Source: Thereva unica
Lineage: Eukaryota > Arthropoda > Insecta > Diptera > Therevidae
DNA: 64,000 bases
Assembly: GCA_949987705.1 (NCBI GenBank)
Contig: OX465281.1
Location: forward strand, 238,349,143 to 238,413,142
Reading direction: 5' to 3'
A model generated the notes under the pieces. That model made no database searches, was not told the origin of the DNA, and worked only from the letters and a program-made list of their open reading frames with translations. Below are positions 53,764-64,000 of this stretch, in pieces (the stretch's first letter is position 1; each line of letters begins with the position of its first letter). Made by a program: the position numbers and the translations under genes.

Positions 53764-54685
53764 GATTAAGCTCCATGGGCTTAGACCCACTTTGTTAGGT
53801 TAAGACTTATAAACTAATAAAGTTATTAAAAAAAAAAATATATTACACTTTGAAACTAATGGATACTGAAATTGACGATGATTATATTTATACGCAATAA
53901 TATGTACAAAAATATGTTATGTACCTATATAAATGTTGTGTAAATATGTACCTATTTCCTATTATAATAAAATAGTCAAAAGGTTTTTTCTTTCTTTCTT
54001 TTGTATTCTCTACGCCAACCATGTAACTAACGAACGATGAAGACTAAAAAGTTTACGTCCTTGATTGTAAACTACATTTTGTAGAATACTTGCACATCAC
54101 TGCAGCAGGAGAAATGCAAATGCTCCCCACAAACTCAAAAGGAAAGCTCTGGGCATCTTATTGCATAACCTTGTATAACGTGCAAATCAAAAGATCCTTT
54201 AGCATCTTCTGCAGGATGAAAAACTAGTTAGGGTCCGCAAAGGCAAAAAAAAAGGCTATGATGAGTTTGAATAAAAAGAAGACATGGAAGGTGGAATTTT
54301 GAGAAAGTTTGAAAGGTTTCAGGTGAAGCTGAGTAACATTTCCACCTGGTACTTCTAACACTTAAATAATTCCGTTTTTGAAAATAATTTCTTGCTCCAC
54401 TTACGACCTTGGTGGCAATTACCCCATTAATAATAAGCGTCAATTTTCTAAATTGCAATTTTATTGAATCTCTAATATCTTTTATGCAAGTGATAATTAC
54501 AGTCCACAAGCCAGGTTTTCACACAAATGAATTATAAATAACCTGTCAATAGTGTTCTTAAGTTGAGATTATATGGAGACTTGTTTTATTTGCGATATCA
54601 GAAAGTAGTTCGTGCTGAGCCCTTCTGCAGTGAACTAAGGTTTATTAGAGTGAATAAAAAGCTAGTAGAATATTTTTTGTCAATC

Positions 54686-57600
54686 ATGGAGTTATTAAAA
54701 AAATTTGAAATCCCGGCGGAGATACAGGAAAATCATTTGATCCACCGGGCTCTTTTGCCATTGCGAATTTGTGGTTTGGCGACCTACAGTAATGCTAAAC
54801 ATAAAGTGCTTCATTTTCTTCGCGGAGTCTTTGTGATCGCAATAACTTTTTCTGCTACAATCCTGCAGGTGAATATTATTGTTATAAAAATTATCTCGAA
54901 ATTAAAAAGAAACAAGATAACTGACGTTTTTAGTGAATAGAATCAACACTAATGTTACGGCTTATCCAATAGCGTCGACAGTCATCTACAATGATTTCTT
55001 TCACATTTGAGCTTAGAAAGAGTTTTCATACTGGTGGAAAAAGAATGGAAGTGAACATTTATTACTTTAAGACGAGTAATGTATTAATATAGTATTTCAA
55101 TATATGTAGTAACGGGTGAAGCAATCGGTGTTTCCCAATCCTTTCTCAGATTTCAGCTGATACAGGCGTCAAGACAGTCCCGATCTGGGTAATGTTACTG
55201 AAATAGTAAAGACTTCTGTTTATTTCAACAAATGAAAGCATCAACTGAGATGAATGATTAACTTGTGATTATAAAAGATCAGTTTTTATTGGGTGATAAA
55301 GAGTTTCGATGTAATTAAGTTTAAGTGGTACTGGGGCAGCCATTCGAAAGGATTAACTTTCGTCAATAATGTTATCAATACATATTGAAAATGAAAAAAC
55401 AGACTCGGAAAGTCAGTTTTTTCAATTTAACCTCTGTTTTATCAATATTAATATTTATGTTTTCGGGGCTCATTTTGCGTATTGTAAACATTTTAAATAG
55501 TGCGTGATAGTAAAGCTTTTGACGAATATTTCAACCTCTCGAACGTTGTTCTAAAAAAATCAATGGACCAAGAGGAGAGTTTTAAAAAGAATGTCTTTTT
55601 TACTAAAAGTGAAATTTTAAGGAAACTGAAAAATAAAGCTGTTTTTGGAGTTAGCATAAAGTAATATTTTTACCACATAACAAATAAGTATCTAACTTTC
55701 ATTAGACAAAAGTTATTAACTTAAAAAAAAACGTGATTTTCAACAGTTTTCTCCATTTTTCTCTATGTTGACAAATTTGAAGAAGTTTTTAGGATCACTT
55801 TATCACTCATACTGTTAAGATATCCTCTATACAGAGTAGTGATGAGCGAAAATGGTTTTGTTCTTGTAGTCTTGTCTTGTTCTTGCACATTTAGCAAGAC
55901 AAAAACAAGACTTAGTTATGGTTACAAGTAGAGTTTCACGAGATGCAGCACTAGTGCTGCAACTGTCGCATGCGAGACAAGACAACACACGAGACAACAG
56001 CTTCTGCCCCATGGCGAGAGTAGCGCGACAGTAACAAATTACTAGTCTCGTCGAGACAACACTATCGAATGCGAGACTATCCCGCTCTCGCTCGATCTCG
56101 CGGGATTTCCCAGTTGGTTAATTTTTTTCCCGGATCGTTACGGGATTTCCCGATTCTATAGAAAGTAGAGTTTTATATGTTCGTCGGTAATATATTTATG
56201 AGCTGGACAACCCCAGTCTTCTAGAGTTTAAAGGTGCCAGTAAATCCCCAACACGCAGGCGAGAGCTCGAGTGCACCCTTCTAAACATCCCATTGTTTCA
56301 TCGAGAGAAGCGTCCCTAATCTAGTCTAGTCACACTACTCTCGCGGAGACACTGGGTGGTGTGAATAAAAACTAAGTGAACACTCTCAGTGGATTCTCTT
56401 GAGAAGGGTATGTCGTCCAGAGTGAACACTAATTAGGAGGGAGTATAAATTCTTTTAAATGTTAATTTTATGTTAAATTTTCAATGTATTTTTTATTCTG
56501 GTTAGATTGGATTGGATTAAAATAAATTTCCTAAATTTTTTAATAATATTTCAACAATTTTTAAATCTTTTTTCATATTCAACTTTAATTTTACTCCGTT
56601 AAAGGCACAAACAGATTGTCGCGGAGATCGTGGTGGCGGCCGCCTGCGAAGGAATTTCCCATACGTTTAAATTCTTCGCAGGGCAAAAACGGACGGTGGG
56701 GGAGGGCGAGAGTGCAACAACACTCACTCTCGCGAGAGTAACGCGATACTATCGCGACACAACACTATAATATCACTGTTGCACTGGGGTGCGAGAAAAG
56801 ACAACAGTGGTCTCACTCTCGCGCAGCGAGACGAGATCGAGACCGCGGCCGACTGTTGTCTTGTCTCGCTCTCGTGAAACTCTAGTTGCAAGAACAAGAA
56901 CAAGACAGGCTGAACAAGAACAAGACTACATAGATTAGTCTTGTCTTGTTCTTGCGTTTGCTCATCACTAATACAGAGCAAAAGAGAGTGAACGAAATCT
57001 GTTATAGCAATTGATAAACCAATGGCAACTCGGGAAGTCCTTTCTCTTTGAGTTGATTTTCCAGAGTCTATTCTTCCGATTTTTCAAATACTTGAGATCA
57101 TTATTGAACCAAGATGGAGATGAGCAGGGCAATTTTTGGGGCTCATAAGGTAGGCAAGAAACGAGGGCTTCGTATAAAACCGTTCGTCTTAAAACCGTGC
57201 CATATCGTCATCCAACTTATTTGCGGAAAATAAGTTGTTGAAATGTATCAAGGCAAGTTTAGAAGATGGCTCAGTAAAGTTAGCCTTTTTTAAGTTAAAG
57301 GAATGCGTTACCACCTCCGGACAAGGAGTATTTTCTGAATTGAAGCAAGCAGGAGAGGAGGATGGTAATTGTTAACAGACGTCAGGACTATTGGACTGGT
57401 CTCAACAGTTATGTTGACTGAGTCAGTAGAGAATATAAGATCCAACTGTATCCTTAATATTTTAGTTACACCACTCATTTGATTCAAGCCGAGCGAAAAT
57501 AAGAAATCGAGAAAGCAGGATTCCCTAAAATTAAGGCTGCCTTCAGGGCGGTAGTTATCGCCATCTTCGTTCGATACCCATTGAATATTAGGTAAATTGA

Positions 57601-60600
57601 TTGAAGTCCCCTAGAAGAAGTAGCTCATCACCAGTGTTCATCCTACTTAGGATATGATCCACGCAAGAGATGAGAATATCATATAGGTTTTTACCCCCAT
57701 CGTCAAGTGTGTTAATCATATCTGGAGGGATATAGCAGCACAGCAAGAAGAGATTTGTTTTGGAGAAGGAAATTTTGAGAGCAAGTAGCTCAATGTCAAG
57801 GTGGATAGAGAAACTAAGAAGCGAGATTGTTTTACAAATTGGATGGCTACTGCAAGCTAGAAGTACGCCGCCCCCCGAGCTTTCAAGTCTGTATAACGAT
57901 CCCTCCGAAACACTTGGTAGGAGGAATCAAAGAGTTCAGCATTCAGAATGCCTTCATGGGGCCCGATTTCAGAAAATACTAAGACATCGTCATCGTCAAC
58001 CATGTCCTTTTTCATTATATTACCGCTAGCCGTCGATGCCCGAAGCCTCAATTATACTGAACGCAACGGAACGCAACGGACCGGAACCGACGGATTAAAG
58101 TGTCAAAAGCAGCATTAAAAACAGCAGATTTTGTCATTTCTTATTTAGCCCAAAATGTAGTCAGAGTTTGTTGTTAAATTTATAAATGAAGTGGAAGATA
58201 ATGAAATTCTTTATAATAAAAAATTGCACGAATATGAAAATTTTAAGCATAACTCCAAAATTTGGCGAAAAAGTGACATTTGAATACGTTCGATTCCGTC
58301 AGTATAATCAGTACAATTTCATTCCGTTAACTCTCCATTCCGTTGCTTTCCGTTGCGTCCAGTATAATTGAGGCTTTACATTCTGGTAGTAGAGGGTTTT
58401 TCGACATCTGTGGAGCGTTCGGAGTAAAAGCGTTTGCATGATGGGCTCGAGTACGGGTACGCGGAACAAAAAGCTTGGTAAGGGCACCGGCAGGCCAGAA
58501 ACCAGGATCTAAAAGAGTCTCGGCAATAACCGGCGTGGCAGATAAAACAAAAGAAGCAACCGGGTTGACTTTTCTGCAATGCACAGATTCCGGGTTTATA
58601 GATTTCATTCTTAAGTATTCACAAAAGTTTCCGCCTTAGTTTCAGGAGAGAATCGCGAGATTAAGATATTCCGAGTTCTAGGTACAGTAACCAGAAGGGT
58701 GCAAGGTCCCAGAGGACCTATAGCTTCAGTGATCAGCGGAACAATAACTTATAGAAGGGAAGAGGGTGAATTCGAGGTTGACTCTGTCATTAGAACGTGG
58801 GAAGAAGGATTTAAGGTGGCACCATCGCGAATGGTGGCTAGACGACTTCGACCACTCCTACGACTTTTGCGACTGGGCCTAAGAGCTGGCGCGATTTAAT
58901 TATGCTGACAACCTGTTGGAGAATAACACTCTCAGAAGGATAAGCAGCCGTGAAGCAGGGTGAGGAAAGGAGCTGTTTATATTATAATAAAACGTTTATT
59001 TCAACCATGTCCTTTTTCATTATATTACATTACATCTTCCACTGGAAAAAAAATAACCTACTCATGAGTACCAATGGGATATAAATGTTCAAGTTCCCCC
59101 AGAACGTCCTTGAAAAATAATAAAATTTTATAAATCGGAAATATATATCTCTACATGTTAGTATTAGTTAAATAAACTTATAAAACAACCCAGTGGGAAA
59201 AAGGAGTGCTCCAAGAGCCATCTTGGAGCGCTCCAAAAGGAGCATAGAGTGCTCCCGTTGCCATACCCGTTCTACATTTTTCTTAACATTGCATGTCATT
59301 GCGAGGGAGCATACGTTTTTATGCACCCAAAAACGCGTTGTTGGAGCATTATAAAAATCTTTTTAAAAAAGAAATATTCATGGGCGCCTGTAGTTATGTG
59401 ATCCGGTATCGAAAAGCTTTTATTTTGTTTATCTTTTGCAATTGCCTTTTTCTTTCCAAGCCCGAGAGTGGCTTTACCAAAGCAGTCCCCCAACTAAATT
59501 CTATCCTCTTCTAAAGCTTCTTGTCCTCCGTATCGAACGAGAGCCGTTGCTATTGAGTATGCTAATGTCACATTTTATGGGCACGAAGATAATTGCCTGT
59601 TTTCTTTTTTTCTATAAAATTTAAGAAAACTCCAGGAAAGCTCCCTTGAGAGTGCTCCAAGTGCACTCCCCTGTGCATCGCTCCCAATTTTTCCCACTCG
59701 GAAGTTTTTCTCTGCTATACAAAAGTAGTACCGAAAGTGTTATAGCGTAAAATAACTTGTAATCGCACAAAAACTCTATTAAAATTATTATTTTCTAATT
59801 TCTAGCTATATGCCATCCAGCAGACACCCTTGCACGACATAGGCAAACTTTCAATAATAGTTCCATGTGCAGCTGTTTTTCTATCCAGCAATTGTCAAAC
59901 CTTAAAGGTCCTCACCTGTTTCAAAGGTAAATTAATTCGAAATGAAAATTGTGATTAATTTTTTTTTTTTAAGATTTCTTCAATCTTATTTTATATATGA
60001 CGAAAAACTTAAACCATCTGCAAAAGTTTAGAGGATATGGAGAAAAAAAGATTATAAAGGACTTTTCGTTTTATTCCACAATTGTTTTAATTTGCATTAT
60101 GGGAAGTGTTGCATGTGCAACCGGTTTTGCGTGTGCTCAATGCTTCGTTACAATGTTGCGCAAACCGGAGATTTTTCAGGCTGGTTATGTAAAAATTATA
60201 AAATATTATGGTGCTTGAAGCATAGAAAATTTCATCTTTTTAGGTTCTTGACTATGAGGACACACCGTTTTTACTGTCGATGTACAATTTTCACTATTTT
60301 ACAGATAATATCTTTCTTGCTTATATTTTTCCAATCATCGCATGCTGCCTCCAGCCATTATTTGCTGGAGCATGGATAACAATTATCGTAAATTTATTGT
60401 TGTTCCCAATTTTTGCATTAAAATATCAAAACATGAGATTAGCAAATATTGGAGTAAGGCAGGTAATTTTTACGATGGTCCACATTTCTAACTGACACAC
60501 TTTTCAGGACATTGAACAGTCGAAACTCAAGGATGAATTCATGTCTGTTATTCAGATACAAATAAATATAAAAGAGTAAGAATATCACCTAAAATAATAT

Positions 60601-61080
60601 TAATGAAAAATTGAATCCTAATTTTATTTTCAATTTTAGTTTTATCGAACGCATCAACTCTTGCGTATCAATGCTCATTTTCATTGATTTTATATTGTAT
60701 ACTATTTGCATTTGTTTTTTCCTATTCTACTTCACTGAGGTAGGAAGTATTTGGTTTTATGCTGATTGAAGCACTACAAAATTAATTTCAGAGTGACTTT
60801 GAACGAAGCGGCCAGTCATTGGTTATGGTCCTGGGTTTACTGTTTTCATGTTTCACCCAACTATTATACCATGCAATTGCAACAGAAATTTGCCACGAGG
60901 TAACCGCAACAAACATTATCAGAATACACATTTTTATAAACTTTTATCCAGTTCAATGTTAAATTATCTTAAGGCAGATTATGTAGCACTGAATGAGTAT
61001 TTTAATGGAATTAAATGGAGAGAGCTTCTAGATGGCAATAATTTGGAATATGTTTGGATGTGGTCCACGATGCTATACGG
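54686..61080 (+). CDS. odorant receptor (7tm_6 family), multi-exon, 3' end disrupted
   Basis: A seven-transmembrane insect odorant receptor, a ligand-binding subunit that pairs with Orco in sensory neuron membranes.

Predicted exons: 54686-54868 (MELLKKFEIPAEIQ..., donor GTGAAT), 59806-59926, 59974-60188, 60244-60462, 60508-60575, 60640-60739, 60792-60899, and tentatively from 60974. All have GT/AG borders and phases that agree, giving about 340 residues before the last exon.

Hydrophobic segments appear in exons 1-4, 6 and 7, including SLVMVLGLLFSCFTQLLYHA and the ATEICHE block of the C-terminal half. The tentative last exon (ADYVALNEYFNGIKWREL) runs into a hAT-derived repeat at about 61080 before any seventh helix. 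A possible final exon with KFFGVSCTSLTISLE, like the family's KFFPVSLETF motif, follows at about 61402.

Intron 1 is about 4.9 kb and full of transposons. Other introns are 47-74 bp. Exact subfamily unknown. The gene is probably non-functional at its 3' end, or the insertion lies in an unrecognised intron. Confidence 0.7.
55837..56970. mobile_element. hAT element, non-autonomous, in receptor intron 1
   Basis: Perfect 11-bp inverted ends TAGTGATGAGC. An exact 8-bp duplication ATACAGAG flanks at 55829-55836 and 56971-56978, the hAT hallmark. Subterminal regions carry repeated CTTGTTCTTG / CAAGAACAAG and CTCGCGAGAG motifs. 1134 bp with no transposase. Confidence 0.9.
57010..58040 (-). pseudogene. 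Jockey-type endonuclease fragment in receptor intron 1
   Basis: Minus-strand blocks occur in endonuclease order: DDVLVFSEIGPHEG, ILNAELFDSSYQVFRRDRYT (normally LTETWL...DSELFD..Y.V+R.DR), SINLPNIQWVSNEDGDN (GDFNLP.I.W), and the linker with NRKN-type sequence. Numerous stops. Upstream coding on the minus strand up to about 58620 (NPESVHCRKVNPVASF) may be part of the same element but is unassigned. Confidence 0.6.
58043..58376. mobile_element. 334-bp MITE with CGGAACG-rich inverted ends
   Basis: AAGCCTCAATTATACTGAAC at the left is the complement of the right end (one mismatch). Subterminal ACGCAACGGAACGCAACGGA is mirrored by TCCGTTGCTTTCCGTTGCG. It interrupts the minus-strand Jockey-type frame. 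Target duplication not clear. Confidence 0.75.
59191..59700. mobile_element. dispersed element, copy B (partner of 1-430)
   Basis: The ends CAGTGGGAAAAA and TTTTTCCCACTCG are inverted. Inside each end is a GGAGTGCTCC palindromic block. The body matches 1-430 in reverse. Small and non-coding. It lies in intron 1 of the receptor gene just 5' of exon 2. Confidence 0.6.
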
Positions 61081-61300
61081 GGTCGGTGATTGGCTTTTTT
61101 GCGCCCAGTGCAGTATGCCATATGCGCCCCTGCCAGCTGTCCATTTTTTGATCGCAGTGGCGGACAATGGCACAAGGCACAAACACTCTGTAGAGCTCCT
61201 TTAATATATGAAAATTAAGGCATGGGGACAATTTTTTACTTTTTTTTTCTGACATTGCGCCCAGTGCAAATGCACCTATGAAAGTGCCATCCCTGCCTTT
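61080..61300. mobile_element. deleted hAT-like element (family of 42.59 kb) in the receptor 3' region
   Basis: GCGCCCAGTGCAGTATGCCA and GGCACAAACACTC correspond to the left part of the 42.6-kb element, and GCGCCCAGTGCAAATGCACC with TATGAAAGTGCC to its right end. Most of the interior is missing. No target duplication was identified. Confidence 0.55.
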
Positions 61301-61460
61301 GTTCAATCAGAATTTATATCATGATTTTCAGCTTCTGTTCTGAGTTTGCTTGCGCTTTAACTTCACAAAACTCTCCTGCTTATGCTGTTTAATGCTACAG
61401 GAAGTTTTTCGGTGTTAGCTGCACTTCGTTAACTATTTCCCTTGAATCTCAATACGAAAA

Positions 61461-61512
61461 TGAAGGCTTGGAGATCGACATAGAGACCACTATGTCGATC
61501 TCCAAGCCTTCA
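61461..61512. repeat. perfect hairpin, 23-bp arms, 6-nt loop
   Basis: TGAAGGCTTGGAGATCGACA with TAG, loop AGACCA, then its exact complement. Partial pairing extends a few bases further. It is short for an animal pre-miRNA and lies in the decayed receptor 3' region. Confidence 0.8.
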
Positions 61513-61582
61513 TATTTCAAGGCATAATTGGTGGTTACTGCATGTATTAGTTTCTACTGTAGAATCTTGTACAGAAAAAAAC

Positions 61583-61830
61583 ATGCCAACAGCCTTCTCG
61601 GACATAGAAGGAGTTTTCAACAGCTTCAGAACAGAGGCGATCTCGGTGTTTCTCGCCGAATTAGGAATCTATAATAATACGACTAATACGAAATACTACA
61701 AATCAAGAACTATGCCATGCAAAAATATATTAGACGACGAAATCGGGCGAACGAAATGGAATTGGATTGGCCACACATTGCAGAAGACAATGGAAAAAGT
61801 TACAGATACTCTCTGCAGTTCCATTAATAT
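61583..61830 (+). pseudogene. fused retrotransposon scraps (LOA-type RT, RTE-type tail)
   Basis: TAFSDIEGVFNSFRTEAISV matches the FSDIEGAFN block of R1/LOA RT. About 30 codons later IGRTKWNWIGHTLQKTMEKV matches the RTE C-terminal R.RW.GH..R motif. The two come from different elements joined in one frame. Confidence 0.5.
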
Positions 61831-61899
61831 GGCAATGAAGGCAAGGACACTTTTTCAAATTTTTTTCGGAAGTTTTATTTTTTTAAAAATCGTAATTTC

Positions 61900-61965
61900 T
61901 GGAATTTCGCCCGGTTTAAGTGCACCATTTGCACCTATGAAAGCGCCACCCCTGATGATATCTCG
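61900..61965. mobile_element. hAT-like terminal fragment
   Basis: TTTCGCCCGGTTTAAGTGCA then CCATTTGCACCTATGAAAGC and GCCACCCCTG match the right end of the 42.59-43.94 kb family. Confidence 0.55.
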
Positions 61966-63850
61966 ATTCGTTCCTGCGTCGGTATGTAAATTTTTTTTAC
62001 ATCCGCCCTGGTTCTGCAAAAGCTTACTGAGGCTAAAGAATGCTATGAATAAGGTTCATAAACTATTCTTAAACCATGGAAGAGATGATAATCTTGATCT
62101 GTTTCGTAGACTACGACGCATAATTTTCTTTCTAGGAAATATATTGTTCTGTTAAAATGAATATAGAGCAAGATAGTAGGGCATTCTGGGCATTTGTAAA
62201 TTTGAAACGTTATTTTTCTTCCTTTCCGCGTGAAATGAAGTTGGATCAATTGATATCTCAATCTATGGAAGACACGGTTGAACTTTTAGTCCGTTTACCG
62301 TTTATTAATCATCATGTAGTCGCTTTGGAGTCTTAAAATATTTAGTCATGTTTCGATATATTCCACATGAATCTAGATATTTCTGTGGTATTTAATAAAT
62401 TGTTTGGTCTATCGAATGATACTTTCTATGGGGTGGATAGAATATCGAATATAATTTTTAAAAAGATGTGCTGAGTCCCCATTACTGTTAATTTTCAATG
62501 CTTCGATCAGTTGTGGGCTTTTCCTGAGCTGCTGGAAGTTTTCCTACATAAAGCTGTTACACAAATCAGGCCCCAAAGATGTTGTTAATAATTACAGGGG
62601 TATAGCTAAACTGTTTCCTGCCCAGTATTTCAGGATATTGTTAGGGATAAATTATATTTTCTGGTTAAGGAAACTTTAGATGAAAGACAACACGGATTTG
62701 TTAGTGGTCGATCCACTATTACGAACTTAGTTCAATTTAAAAAATTAGCTGTGAATGTTATTGAAAATGTAGAGCAGGTTAATTGTATCTTAATCGACTT
62801 TTCCAAAGCTCGAAAGTGGCTCATAATACTCTTAGCTTTTTAACATGGCTTGAGTCATACTTAAGAGGTCGTAAAAAAGAAGTTTTGATTGGCTCTGTAA
62901 TATCAAGGCTCTTTGAAGTTGCATCTGGTGTCCCTCAGGGCGTTTGACGTTTTGTTTGACGTTTTTATAAATTCTGCGTGTTTCTTGTTTAATTAGGCAT
63001 CAGTCTCTTTATATGCTGATGATATAAAAATCTTTGCACCTGTTAGTAGTGTTTCTGACTGTTTACGTATTCAAGGTGGTCTTAATTTATTTTTTAACTG
63101 GTGTTAATGTCTGATACTGGAGTTGAGTTTTTCCAAATGTAAGGCATTCTCCTATTACCTTGTTTTTTCTCCAGTTATTTTCCCATATTCATTGGATGCT
63201 GCTATTTTAAATCGTCCAGCGACTATTTGTGATTTAGGTGTTCACTTTGATCACAAGTTTGATAGTATGTCCATGTTGTATGTAGTATGTAGTTTGTTCT
63301 AAGGCTAATAAGATGCTTGGTTTCATAAAAAGAAATTCATCTATGTTTGAAGATCCTTACACTCTGAAAATACTCTTTGTGTCCTTAGTTAGGTCAAAGA
63401 GTATGCATCGGTAGTCAGGAATCCACACTCAAATGTCCTTTCTAGTAGGATTAATTCGGTTCAACGCAGGTTTACTAGATATGCTTTGCGCAAATTGCTT
63501 AGAACTTATACGGTTCCTTCTTATAATGCTCGTTGCCAAATTCTTGGTCTACAATCTCTTCAGAACAGGCGGATTTTTGCTTCGATTATGTCTGTTAGAG
63601 ATATCTTGTGTTACAGAGAATGCTCATCATCTTCACTTGCTTTATTAAATATCTATGCTCCGGAGTTGTGCCTTAGAACTAGAGCATTCCTTAAAACACC
63701 ATCGCACAGAACATTGTATGGTTGACATGAGCCTATTACTTTTTCAGCATCGTGTTTCAACTCTATATGTGCTCTCGTTGATTTAATTATGGATAGAAAT
63801 GAATTTAAACTAATAGTGAAATCTAATATACTTGATGCTACATAGTCTGC
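61966..63850 (+). mobile_element. Jockey-type non-LTR retrotransposon, 5' truncated, decayed
   Basis: The plus strand shows, in order: linker HPPWFCKSLLRLKNAMNKVH and SRAFWAFVNLKRYFSSFPRE; RT ERQHGFVSGRSTITNLVQFK, ILIDFSKA, a deletion, SYLRGRKKE-like, GVPQG, SLYADDIKIFAPV (catalytic box near 63017); post-palm; and C-terminal YALRKLLRTYTVPSYNARCQ to about 63720. Stops and shifts break it into many pieces. The 3' end is not reached with certainty within the window. Confidence 0.75.
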
Positions 63851-64000
63851 CTTTTGGTGATTTGGCTTTCTATAGTCTATTTAATTTTTTATAGTTTTTG
63901 GCTCCAGTTCTCAAGCAAAATCTATCTTTGTGTGCTAATGCCATTAGGCTTATGTTGAATAAGCATTTCCATTTGATATTAGTGTCCATACCCCTTGGAC

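Larger units (their letters stand above)
51669..54417. repeat. tandem duplication, unit 2
   Basis: Second copy of the 48923-51668 block. It ends at GGTGGCA and is followed by AATTACCCC, which is absent from unit 1. It carries the same SINE, hAT fragment and retro-insertion. It ends 268 bp before the first coding exon of the receptor gene, so the gene's upstream region is largely this duplicate. Confidence 0.95.

Noticed and set aside
61461..61512. Pre-miRNA gene
   Set aside because: The stem is only 23 bp with a 6-nt loop and no extended lower stem, so I list it only as a hairpin.

Overview
The window is A+T-rich eukaryotic nuclear DNA from an insect. It contains a spliced seven-transmembrane odorant-receptor-type gene (7tm_6 family) with short introns, a tRNA-derived SINE, several clades of non-LTR retrotransposon and many DNA transposons. 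There are no operons, ribosome binding sites or prokaryotic features. The insect order cannot be settled from this sequence. Almost everything recognisable is transposable-element sequence, mostly truncated, nested or internally deleted.

Layout. 1-3.6 kb: dispersed repeats and a TIR element with an array of ACAGTCCC-type motifs. 3.7-9.3 kb: a nested stack, with a plus-strand RTE-like element split by a 1.02-kb TIR transposon and by a minus-strand Jockey/CR1-group element, followed by a foldback element. 9.7-10.2 kb: a degenerate 120-138-bp tandem array. 10.2-14.0 kb: A+T-rich, no gene recognised. 14.0-14.8 kb: an internally deleted mariner. 14.8-22 kb: fragments of R1/LOA-type retrotransposons (endonuclease-RT linker, RT, RNase H, zinc-knuckle tail) with several MITEs. 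22.0-23.6 kb: a CR1/Kiri-like element with a (TTA)n tail. 25.4-28.7 kb: an RTE element inserted, with a 14-bp target duplication, into a THAP-like coding fragment. 29-34 kb: RNase H and RT fragments, SINEs and a TIR element carrying a THAP-like exon. 34.2-36.8 kb: a second RTE element (14-bp target duplication) containing a perfect 196-bp palindrome and a small Harbinger-like MITE. 38.5-41.2 kb: a second copy of the 4.1-kb TIR family, a mariner relic, and an inverted-repeat unit enclosing a WDR4/Wuho-like WD40 fragment. 42.2-44.4 kb: an RTE fragment split by a hAT-like element. 44.4-44.9 kb: an unidentified C-terminal exon. 46.6-47.8 kb: a Jockey-group fragment between 50-bp direct repeats. 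48.9-54.4 kb: a nearly perfect tandem duplication of 2.75 kb. 54.7-61.4 kb: the odorant receptor gene, with a roughly 4.9-kb first intron full of transposons and a 3' exon apparently cut by a hAT-derived insertion. 62.0-63.9 kb: a decayed Jockey-type element.

How the pieces relate. The RTE elements share an AAG-type 3' tail and 14-bp target duplications. A 187-bp SINE-like element at 29.55 kb ends in the same tail and is probably mobilised by the same machinery. The DNA transposons seen are non-autonomous or dead: hAT (8-bp duplication), mariner (TA), Harbinger-like (3 bp) and P/THAP-like. The only host-type genes that can be argued for are the receptor, the WDR4-like fragment, the THAP fragment and one unidentified exon.
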